Positions 34,796-41,959 of a stretch of 64,000 nt of DNA are shown here, in pieces. The notes below the pieces were generated by a model that was given only the letters and a program-made list of their open reading frames with translations, did not search any database and was not told the DNA's origin. The first letter of the stretch is position 1; the number at the start of each line of letters is the position of its first letter. The DNA is from Thalassovita taeanensis (GTDB lineage: Bacteria > Pseudomonadota > Alphaproteobacteria > Rhodobacterales > Rhodobacteraceae), in contig NZ_FOEP01000003.1 of NCBI RefSeq assembly GCF_900110775.1, positions 1 to 64,000 of the forward strand, read 5' to 3'. The translations under genes and the position numbers were made by a program.

Positions 34796-35854
34796 ATGGT
34801 GGAAAAAGCCACAACATCGCAGGGCCCCTATGAAATACCGCATTTTAGCCGTCCGTCGGTGAACACGCGGGTGTTGTTGAAAAATCGCCCCTTGGCGGTT
34901 CCGCAGCCGTCGGATTTCGCCATTGACGAGGCACCTGTGCCGGTTCCCGGCGCTGGGCAACTTTTGATCCGCAACATTTATTTGTCGGTCGATCCGGCAC
35001 AACGGGGATGGGCGCAGGCCGAGGCGAATTACTCCGATCCGGTGCCGCTTGACGGGCCGATGCGCGGGTTGGCGGTTGGGGTGGTGATCACGTCGCGCCA
35101 TGCGGACTACGCCGAGGGAGAGTACCTGTATGGATGGTTCGACTGGCAGGATTATGCGGTTGTCGATCCGTCTAAGGTTATTCTGCGGGCGCGTGAAGCC
35201 CTGCCGTTGGCGCAGTTCGCCGGGTTGCTGGGGATCAACGGGCTGACGGCGTATCTGGCGCTGACGGGGCTGGGGCGGCCCGAGGCGGGCGATACGCTGG
35301 TGGTGTCGACGGCAGCGGGGGCGGTTGGATCGTTGGTCGGGCAGATTGGCAAGTTGATGGGTTGCACCACGGTCGGGCTGACGGGCGATGACGAAAAGGT
35401 GGCTTTGTGCACCGAACGTTATGGGTTCGATGCGGCGTATAACTACAAAACCGCCGATCTGGAACGCGCGGTTGCGCAGTCGGCGCCGTCGGGTGTGAAC
35501 GTGTATTTCGACAATACCGGTGGCGGCATTCTGGATACGGTACTGCGGCAGATGGCTGTGGGCGGGCGGATCGTGCAATGTGGCACGGCGGCCAACGCAC
35601 AGTGGAATCCGCCGCCGACAGGGCCGCGCAACGAGCGCGAAATCCTGACGCGGCGTTTGGTGTGGAGCGGGTTTGTGATTTTCGATCACGCTGCGAAATA
35701 CGAGGCGGCGGCGTCGCAACTGGCGGCGTGGTATCGCGAGGGCAAGCTGGTGACTGAGACTGATATATCCGACGGCGTCGAACACGCACCGGGGGCGATT
35801 GCCGCGCTGTACGCGGGGGCGAACCGGGGCAAAAAACTGATTTATATCGGGTAG
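34796..35854 (+). CDS. NADP-dependent medium-chain reductase (CurA/prostaglandin-reductase type)
   Basis: A 352-residue zinc-free MDR enzyme. Landmarks: LSVDPAQRGW (family hallmark of the leukotriene B4/curcumin reductase group), the coenzyme motif STAAGAVGSLVGQIGK, and VYFDNTGGGILDTVL. Such enzymes reduce the double bond of alpha,beta-unsaturated ketones or aldehydes. No zinc-ligand Cys cluster is present. The ATG at 34796 follows TTGGAGAG. It could saturate an enone intermediate of the substrate degraded here, or detoxify reactive enones. It ends at a terminator shared with the BKACE operon. Confidence 0.86.
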   Translation: MVEKATTSQGPYEIPHFSRPSVNTRVLLKNRPLAVPQPSDFAIDEAPVPVPGAGQLLIRNIYLSVDPAQRGWAQAEANYSDPVPLDGPMRGLAVGVVITSRHADYAEGEYLYGWFDWQDYAVVDPSKVILRAREALPLAQFAGLLGINGLTAYLALTGLGRPEAGDTLVVSTAAGAVGSLVGQIGKLMGCTTVGLTGDDEKVALCTERYGFDAAYNYKTADLERAVAQSAPSGVNVYFDNTGGGILDTVLRQMAVGGRIVQCGTAANAQWNPPPTGPRNEREILTRRLVWSGFVIFDHAAKYEAAASQLAAWYREGKLVTETDISDGVEHAPGAIAALYAGANRGKKLIYIG

Positions 35855-35885
35855 AAAAAACGGGCAGCGCCAGCGCGCCGCCCGT
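35854..35885 (-). terminator. Rho-independent terminator of the BKACE operon
   Basis: Read on the minus strand, ACGGGCGGCGC (35885-35875) pairs with GCGCTGCCCGT (35870-35860), with one mismatch and a four-base loop, followed by TTTTTT (35860-35855). It lies 25 bases after the BKACE stop and just beyond the stop of the convergent reductase. Confidence 0.85.
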
Positions 35886-35909
35886 AAGTTTGATTGCTTG
35901 TCTGGTCGA

Positions 35910-36842
35910 TCAGAAGGCGACGTTGTCGGCGCCTTTGGTGCCCAGCATGACGCGGGCCTCGTCCGGGGTGGCCACCTCAAGCGACAGCTCGGTCAGGATA
36001 CGCTTGATCTTGGCCACCTGCTCGGCGCTATTTTTGGCCAGCTGGCCTTTGCCAAGGTAAATGCTGTCTTCAAGGCCGACGCGCACGTTCGCGCCCAGAA
36101 CCGCACCCATGGTCACAAACGGCATCTGGTGACGGCCAGCGGCAAGGATCGACAGGTAATAGTCATCGCCAAACAGCCGGTCGGCGGTTTCCTTCATGTG
36201 CAGCATATGTTCGGGACGGGGCGCGATGCCGCCCAGAATGCCAAAGATCGACTGCACGAAGAACGGCGGCTTGACGATGCCGCGGTCGGCAAAATGCGCG
36301 AGGTTATAGAGGTGGCCAACGTCGTAGCATTCGTATTCAAACCGCGTGCCCAACCCGCCCAATTCGCGCATCGCATATTCGATCTGAGTGAAGGTGTTCG
36401 ACAGGATGAAATCCTTGGTCATTTCGAGATAGGGTTTTTCCCAGTCGTATTTGAACTCTTTAATCTTTTCGCCAGCGCCTGAGATGTTGAAATTGAACGA
36501 TCCCATGTTCATCGAGGCGATTTCGGGCGCGGCCCATTTGGCGGCGGCCAAGCGCTGCTCCATCGTCATGCCAAGGCCACCGCCGGTGGTGATGTTGATG
36601 ATCGCATCGGTGCTTTGTTTGATGGTCGGCAGGAATTGCGCGTAGTGTTCGGGTTTTTGCGATGGCGCGCCGGTGCCGGGTTCGCGGGCGTGCAGGTGCA
36701 GGATTGTGGCCCCTGCCTCGGCGGCGCCAATCGCCTGCTCGGCGATCTGTTCGGAATTGATTGGCAAATAGGGCGTCATGCTGGGCGTGTGAATCGAGCC
36801 GGTGATCGCGCAGCTGATGATGACTTTGTCTGCTTTTCTCAT
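35910..36842 (-). CDS. Beta-keto acid cleavage enzyme (BKACE, DUF849)
   Basis: A 310-residue TIM-barrel zinc enzyme. Family members cleave a 3-oxo acid with acetyl-CoA into acetoacetate and a new acyl-CoA (3-keto-5-aminohexanoate cleavage enzyme is the founder). Zinc ligands are in ATILHLHARE (His49, His51); TGSIHTPSMTPYLPI, NITTGGGLGM and GLEDSIYLGKGQLAKN are conserved landmarks. GGGAGAG precedes the ATG. It is the last gene of a seven-gene minus-strand operon. The precise keto acid depends on residues that I cannot model here. Confidence 0.9.
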   Translation of the reverse strand: MRKADKVIISCAITGSIHTPSMTPYLPINSEQIAEQAIGAAEAGATILHLHAREPGTGAPSQKPEHYAQFLPTIKQSTDAIINITTGGGLGMTMEQRLAAAKWAAPEIASMNMGSFNFNISGAGEKIKEFKYDWEKPYLEMTKDFILSNTFTQIEYAMRELGGLGTRFEYECYDVGHLYNLAHFADRGIVKPPFFVQSIFGILGGIAPRPEHMLHMKETADRLFGDDYYLSILAAGRHQMPFVTMGAVLGANVRVGLEDSIYLGKGQLAKNSAEQVAKIKRILTELSLEVATPDEARVMLGTKGADNVAF

Positions 36843-36860
36843 GTGTCTCTCCCATTGATC

Positions 36861-38108
36861 TCAGAGGCGGTTCTTGATGACGTTCCACTGCTCCGTCAGG
36901 TCAGCGCGAAAGGCCGGAGCCGCAATGTTGATGATCGCTTCGGCGCGGTCGTGGGTCGAGCCTTTGCGTAAATCGGCGATCCCATGTTCGGTAATGATCA
37001 TGTCGATGTCATAGCGCGCCAATGACACAAGTCCCGGCGCGTGAATTGCGGCAGTAATACGTGACTGGGTGCCTTTGGCAAAGCTTGAAGGCAAGGCAAC
37101 AATGCTAAGACCACCGTGCGACATACGCCCGGCGCGGGCGAAATCCGGCGCGCCGCCGGGGCTGCTGACAGCGCGGCCATTGGCGGTTTCAAGGTTGCAC
37201 TGGCCAAACAAGTCGACCTCGAGTGCGGTGTTGACGGTGATGAAGCCATCAATTGCGGCAATGCGGGCGGGGTCATGCGTGTGCTCGCACCCGGTGACGG
37301 ATATCTGATCCTGACGGCCTGCCCAGTCATACAAGGCGGGGCTGCCGATCAGGGCGCAGGTCATATGCGGCCAATCGGGGCTCAGCGCCCCGGCACCGTT
37401 CAAGCCGATTACGCCATCGGAAAACATCCCGGAATGCAGCCGCAGGCCCTTGCGGTCATGTAGCTGCGCAAAGAGCGCGTCGGGCACTTTTCCCAAGCCC
37501 ACTTGAAGGGCGGCCCCGTCGGGGATCAGCCCGGCCAAATGGGTTGCGATCTGTTCGGCCTCGGGTTGGCGCGGGCCGACATCGTAGGTGCGCAGGGGCG
37601 TATCTGAGCGCGCAATGGTGTCGAAGGTGGACAGAGGCAGGCAATGAGAGGTGGCAACATAGGGCATGTTCGGGTTGATCACCGCGATTTTTCGGGGCGC
37701 GCGCGCTAGAACCAAGGCCGAAAACTCGACCGAGGTGCCAAGCGAAACCATGCCTTGGGCGTTCGGTTCGGACACGGTCAGCGCGATGGCGTCAGGGGTG
37801 AAGTTGTCCTGCGCGTAGCGGGCGAAGCCGGCATAGCTGAGCGGCAGGTGGCGGTATTGCCCGCGCGCCTGCGGTGCCGACAAAGCCGGGGTCATGAACA
37901 GCCCGGTCACGCGGGTCGATGCGGCGAAATCGTCGATCGGTGTTGGGTTGATGCCCGGCACGAAGGTTGTGGTGATCTGAAGCTGTTCCACGCCGTGCAG
38001 GGCGGTGACCAGATCGCATGCCTCGCTGCCGCAACCGGGCAGAAACAGGTGGTCGCCGGGGGCGAAGCTGCGCGCGATGTCGTCAAAAGAACAGAGCGGT
38101 TTGCCCAT
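36861..38108 (-). CDS. Acetyl-CoA hydrolase/transferase-family CoA-transferase
   Basis: A 415-residue class I-type CoA-transferase of the acetyl-CoA hydrolase/4-hydroxybutyrate CoA-transferase family. The catalytic Glu that forms the gamma-glutamyl-CoA ester is in VNTALEVDLFGQCN; the C-terminal TEHGIADLRKGSTHDRAEAI and LVSLARYDIDMIITEHG runs are family landmarks. AGGAG lies six bases before the ATG. It precedes the BKACE gene by 18 bases, so it may recycle CoA between acetoacetate or another product and the pathway acid. Confidence 0.88.
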   Translation of the reverse strand: MGKPLCSFDDIARSFAPGDHLFLPGCGSEACDLVTALHGVEQLQITTTFVPGINPTPIDDFAASTRVTGLFMTPALSAPQARGQYRHLPLSYAGFARYAQDNFTPDAIALTVSEPNAQGMVSLGTSVEFSALVLARAPRKIAVINPNMPYVATSHCLPLSTFDTIARSDTPLRTYDVGPRQPEAEQIATHLAGLIPDGAALQVGLGKVPDALFAQLHDRKGLRLHSGMFSDGVIGLNGAGALSPDWPHMTCALIGSPALYDWAGRQDQISVTGCEHTHDPARIAAIDGFITVNTALEVDLFGQCNLETANGRAVSSPGGAPDFARAGRMSHGGLSIVALPSSFAKGTQSRITAAIHAPGLVSLARYDIDMIITEHGIADLRKGSTHDRAEAIINIAAPAFRADLTEQWNVIKNRL

Positions 38109-38144
38109 CGCTATCTCCTGGTGTGGTCGCGCGCAGGCATGTGA

Positions 38145-39302
38145 TCAAAGATCGTTGCGGGTGAACAGATCGCGCGAAATGATCTGTTTCATCACCTCGG
38201 CGGCGCCACCGGCGATCCGGGTGATCCGGGCGTCAATGTAGGCGCGCGCAATCGGGTATTCGGACATATAGCCGTAGCCGCCGAAGAATTGCAGGCACTG
38301 ATCAACGACCTTGCAATGCAGGTCAGTGACCAGCAGCTTGACCTTGGCCGCATCGGTCGAGCTGAGCTCGCCCTTGATGAATTCACCGATGCACCAATCG
38401 ACAAATACCCGCAGGCCGGTGGTTTCGGCGTCCAGCCCCGCCAGAACGAACTGGGTGTTCTGGAAATCGGCGATCGTGCCGCCGAAGGCTTTGCGTTCCT
38501 TGGTGTATTCCACGGTCCATTTGATCGCCTGCTCGGCCACGACAATGCTGCGCACGGCCTGAGTCAGGCGTTCTTGTGCCAGCTTGGTCATCATCATCGA
38601 GAAGCCGCGATTTTCCTCGCCCAGACGGTTGCCAACGGGCACGCGGACATTGTCGTAGAAAAGCTCGGAGGTGTCTTGCGCTTTTAGCCCGATTTTATCG
38701 AGGTTGCGACCACGGGTGAACCCCTCGCAAGGGACTTCGGCAACGATCAGGCTGACGCCGCGCGCGCCTGCGTCGGGGTCGGTTTTGCAGCAGGTCATCA
38801 CGACATCGGCGTTCTGGCCATTCGAAATATAGACCTTCTGACCAGTCAAAACATAAGTGTCGCCATCGCGAACAGCGCGCATTTTGATCTCTTTGGCGTC
38901 AGACCCAGCGCTGGGTTCGGTCATGCCGATGGCGCCGATGATTTCGCCGGTGACCATCTTGGGCAGGATCTTTTGTTTCAGCGCTTCTGAGCCCCAAGCC
39001 AGAAGATAGGGCGCGCACATTTCGGAGTGCACCATGAAGCCCGGGCCGGTCATACCGGCGCGCGCCAGTTCTTCGATCACGACAACATTATACAGCCAGT
39101 CGCCACCAAACCCGCCGTATTCTTCGGGGATGTTGGGGCAGAGCATGCCCATCTCGCCGGCCTTGAGCCAAATCTCGCGCGGGACGATTTTGTCTTCTTC
39201 CCATTGCGCGTGATGCGGGACCATTTCAACCTCGATAAAGCGGCGAATGCTATGGCGGAATTGTTCGTGCTCGGGCGAAAAAAGGCTGCGTGTGATCGGC
39301 AT
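38145..39302 (-). CDS. Acyl-CoA dehydrogenase
   Basis: A 385-residue FAD enzyme closely similar to the one at 10728 throughout (shared YISNGQ, GRNLDKIG, AQDTSELF, ADFQNTQFVL and QFFGGYGYM-x-EYPIAR motifs). AIGMTEPSAGSDAKEI marks FAD binding and the likely catalytic Glu is in LAQERLTQA. The two copies open and nearly close the island, which suggests duplication with specialisation. The start lies four bases after the CitE-type lyase stop, with GGAG in the lyase 3' end. Confidence 0.91.
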   Translation of the reverse strand: MPITRSLFSPEHEQFRHSIRRFIEVEMVPHHAQWEEDKIVPREIWLKAGEMGMLCPNIPEEYGGFGGDWLYNVVVIEELARAGMTGPGFMVHSEMCAPYLLAWGSEALKQKILPKMVTGEIIGAIGMTEPSAGSDAKEIKMRAVRDGDTYVLTGQKVYISNGQNADVVMTCCKTDPDAGARGVSLIVAEVPCEGFTRGRNLDKIGLKAQDTSELFYDNVRVPVGNRLGEENRGFSMMMTKLAQERLTQAVRSIVVAEQAIKWTVEYTKERKAFGGTIADFQNTQFVLAGLDAETTGLRVFVDWCIGEFIKGELSSTDAAKVKLLVTDLHCKVVDQCLQFFGGYGYMSEYPIARAYIDARITRIAGGAAEVMKQIISRDLFTRNDL

Positions 39303-39306
39303 GGTG

Positions 39307-40200
39307 TCAGGCTCCGCGTGATTGATAGGATTGATGCAGCGCCAGAACGTGCTGGGCTTGTTTAAGATGCGGGATGTCGATCATCTTGCCGTCCAGCCCC
39401 ACCGTGCCTGCGTCACCGGCAGCAGCAAAGGCGGCGATCACGCGCTGGGCATGGGCCACGGCCTGAGGTGAGGGGGCGAAGGCGGCATTGATTGTCTCGA
39501 CCTGCGCGGGATGGATGGCGATGCGACCGGTGAAACCCTCGTTGGCGGCGGCAACGCAAGAGGCATGCAGCCCGGCGTCATCACGAAAATCGACAAAGAG
39601 CGTGTCGATGGCCTGCACGCCGCAGGCCTTGGCGGCCAGAAGCATCTGCACCCGCGCAAAGCGATAGGTCAGCGCCCATTGCCCGGTTTCGTCCAGATTG
39701 GTGCTGGCGCCAACGGCGGCACTCAGGTCTTCGGCACCCCATGTCAGACCGATCAGGCGGGGTAGATCGGCCTGGGCAAATTCGGCGATGCGCAGAGGGG
39801 CGACGGCGGTTTCGGTGGCGACAGGCAGAATTTTGGTGCTGCCCAGTTCAAGCCCGTCACGGGTTTCGAGCGCGTCCAGATAACACCCCAGTTGATAGAC
39901 GTCTTCGGGGCCATTGGTTTTTGGGATCATGATGCCGTCTGGTGCACCGGGCATGATGGCGGAAAGGTCCTCGAGTGCGCAGTCATCCAGCGGATTAATC
40001 CGCACCCAAAGCTGGCTTGGGCGCGCCGCTTTGGGGCGAGCGGCAAGGTGATCGCGGATCATGCCGCGCGCCGCGCCCTTGCGTGCGGGGGCCACGGAAT
40101 CTTCGATATCCAGGATCAGCGCATCGGCGGGCGAGCCATCGGCTTTACCCATCTTCTTTTCGCTGTCACCGGGAATAAATTGCCACGAACGCAGGTTCAT
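39307..40200 (-). CDS. CitE/HpcH-type CoA-ester lyase
   Basis: A 297-residue TIM-barrel lyase of the citrate lyase beta/malyl-CoA lyase family, which makes or breaks the bond between an acetyl-CoA or propionyl-CoA carbanion and a 2-oxo acid. The N-terminal SWQFIPGDSEKKMGKA, the catalytic Arg in LWVRINPLDD, Glu in ILPVATETA and the Mg ligand in LTWGAEDLSAAVG are visible. Its ATG overlaps the MaoC stop by four bases. The most likely reaction is retro-Claisen cleavage of a malyl- or beta-methylmalyl-CoA-like ester; free-standing CitE-like proteins can also be thioesterases or itaconate-pathway citramalyl-CoA lyases. Confidence 0.88.
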   Translation of the reverse strand: MNLRSWQFIPGDSEKKMGKADGSPADALILDIEDSVAPARKGAARGMIRDHLAARPKAARPSQLWVRINPLDDCALEDLSAIMPGAPDGIMIPKTNGPEDVYQLGCYLDALETRDGLELGSTKILPVATETAVAPLRIAEFAQADLPRLIGLTWGAEDLSAAVGASTNLDETGQWALTYRFARVQMLLAAKACGVQAIDTLFVDFRDDAGLHASCVAAANEGFTGRIAIHPAQVETINAAFAPSPQAVAHAQRVIAAFAAAGDAGTVGLDGKMIDIPHLKQAQHVLALHQSYQSRGA

Positions 40201-40673
40201 CCGGCGGCCCCTTCGATCGCGGCGGGGCTTTTCAATTGCAGGCCGGTGCGTTTGCAGATGGCCACCAATTCATCGCGTTGGTTGAACGCGCGGTGAATGA
40301 AGGTGACGATGCCAGCGTTGGGGCGCGATTTGCTTTCCCGCAGTGCGTGAATTTCAGTTTCGAAATGCAGGGTATCACCGTGGAACACGGGGGCAGGAAA
40401 ACGCACTTCGTCCCAGCCGATATTGGCAATGGCTGTTCCAAGTGTGGTGTCGCCCACGGAAACACCCGTCATCAGCGCCAGTGTGAAGGCCGAGTTGACC
40501 AGCCGCTGACCGAATTCAGTCTCGGTGCGGCAATATTCGGCATCCAGATGCAGCTGGGCGGGATTGTGGGTCATTGCGGTGAACAGAACATTATCTGTTT
40601 CTGTCAGGGTGCGCCGCAGCGCGTGCGTGAAAATCTGACCGACTTCCAGCTCGTCAAAATACTTGCCCGCCAT
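40197..40673 (-). CDS. MaoC-family dehydratase
   Basis: A 158-residue single hot-dog hydratase. FDELEVGQIFTHALRRT opens the domain, LFTAMTHNPAQLHLDAEY carries the acidic/His hydratase motif, though the usual Asp-x4-His reads with Asn (THNPAQLHLD), and TLALMTGVSVGDTTLG follows. The start at 40673 (MAGKYFDEL) has GGAG six bases upstream; the ATG four codons earlier has none. Mesaconyl-CoA/enoyl-CoA hydratases next to CitE-type lyases are a common pairing, so a substituted malyl-CoA/mesaconyl-CoA step is a reasonable inference. Confidence 0.87.
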   Translation of the reverse strand: MAGKYFDELEVGQIFTHALRRTLTETDNVLFTAMTHNPAQLHLDAEYCRTETEFGQRLVNSAFTLALMTGVSVGDTTLGTAIANIGWDEVRFPAPVFHGDTLHFETEIHALRESKSRPNAGIVTFIHRAFNQRDELVAICKRTGLQLKSPAAIEGAAG

Positions 40674-40749
40674 CGTATACTCCATGTCGCGCAGGGACCG
40701 GTCTTGAGGAACGCCCAAGCCCGGAGCCCGCAGTTGATATTTCCGAAGC

Positions 40750-41949
40750 CTAGCTGTGCAGGCCAAGAATCGAGATTGCCGCGATCCCCTGGTACGGCAC
40801 GCCGCCGAGGTTATGGGAAAGCCCGATAGACGGGCTTTCAAGCTGACGCTCGCCAGCGCGGCCCAGCAGTTGATTGTAGTTTTCGTAGGCCATGCGAAGA
40901 CCCGAGGCGCCAATTGGATGGCCAAAACATTTCAACCCGCCGTCGACCTGACACGGGACAATCCCGTCAGCGTCGAATACGCCGTCGAGGACATCATGCA
41001 CGGCGCGGCCCTCTTCGGAGACGAACAGATCTTCCATGGTCACCAGTTCGGTGATCGAGAAGCAATCATGCACCTCCATCAGGCTGATCTGTTTGCGAGG
41101 GTCGGTGATACCGGCCTCGGCATAGGCCAGCTTGGCGGCGTTGCGGGTATTGATGACGTGGCTACCGTCCCATTTGTTGGTGGTCGATTCCACGCCCGAA
41201 CTGATTGAAAGCTGGATCGCCTTGATCGTCACCATGTCTTTTTTGCCCAGTGCGCGGGCGATCTCTGGGGTGGTCACAATTGCGGCGGCTGCGCCATCGC
41301 TGACCCCGCAGCAATCATAGAGTCCCAGAGGTTCTGCGATCATCGGCGCGTTCAGGATGGTTTCCATCGAGACGGCCTTTTTCAGGTGCGCCTTGGGGCT
41401 TTTGACCCCGTTCTGGTGGCTTTTCCAGCTGACGTGGGCCAGACCGCGCTTGAGGTCTTCCTTGGTGATCTGGTGCTTGGTGCGATAGCCCGCCGCCAGC
41501 TGTGCAAAGCCCGCCGGAGCCGATCCGATTGGCATCCACAGGTCGTTCAGGGTGCCCTTGAAGCCAGTGGGAAGGCCGCCGTATCCGGTGTCTTTCAGCT
41601 TTTCCGCGCCCACGGCGATGGCGATGTCCACCGCGCCAGAGGCCACGGCATAGGCCGCGCCGCGCAGGGCTTCGGTGCCGGTGGCGCACATGTTTTCGAC
41701 GCGTGTGACGGGAATTCCGTCAAGGCGCAGAGCGACAGAGGCCGGGATGGCCGAGTTGCCTACATTGGCGTTGTCCATGCATGAGCCGTACCAAGCCGCG
41801 CCGATTTGCGATCGCTCGATGCCGGCGTCGGCGAGTGCCTCGTTGAAGGCTTCGGCGAGCAGGCCGTCGGTGCCTGTGTCCCACCGTTCGCCAAACTGCG
41901 AACACCCCATTCCGATGATGGCAACTTTGTCTCTAATTCCGCTAGCCAT
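40750..41949 (-). CDS. Thiolase-family acyltransferase (archaeal/SCP-x type)
   Basis: A 399-residue thiolase. The nucleophilic Cys is Cys88 in RVENMCATGTEAL, the His motif is LMEVHDCFS, and GGLKCFGHPIGASG near residue 340 is the usual GHP motif. The second catalytic Cys motif (C-x-G-x-G) near the C-terminus of biosynthetic thiolases is replaced by SHNLGGVPYQGIAA, as in SCP-x and archaeal acetoacetyl-CoA thiolases. AGGAG lies before the ATG at 41949. It starts ten bases after the HMGCS-like/DUF35 gene, a neighbourhood matching archaeal thiolase-HMGCS-DUF35 complexes. Confidence 0.9.
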   Translation of the reverse strand: MASGIRDKVAIIGMGCSQFGERWDTGTDGLLAEAFNEALADAGIERSQIGAAWYGSCMDNANVGNSAIPASVALRLDGIPVTRVENMCATGTEALRGAAYAVASGAVDIAIAVGAEKLKDTGYGGLPTGFKGTLNDLWMPIGSAPAGFAQLAAGYRTKHQITKEDLKRGLAHVSWKSHQNGVKSPKAHLKKAVSMETILNAPMIAEPLGLYDCCGVSDGAAAAIVTTPEIARALGKKDMVTIKAIQLSISSGVESTTNKWDGSHVINTRNAAKLAYAEAGITDPRKQISLMEVHDCFSITELVTMEDLFVSEEGRAVHDVLDGVFDADGIVPCQVDGGLKCFGHPIGASGLRMAYENYNQLLGRAGERQLESPSIGLSHNLGGVPYQGIAAISILGLHS

Positions 41950-41959
41950 AAGTATTCTC

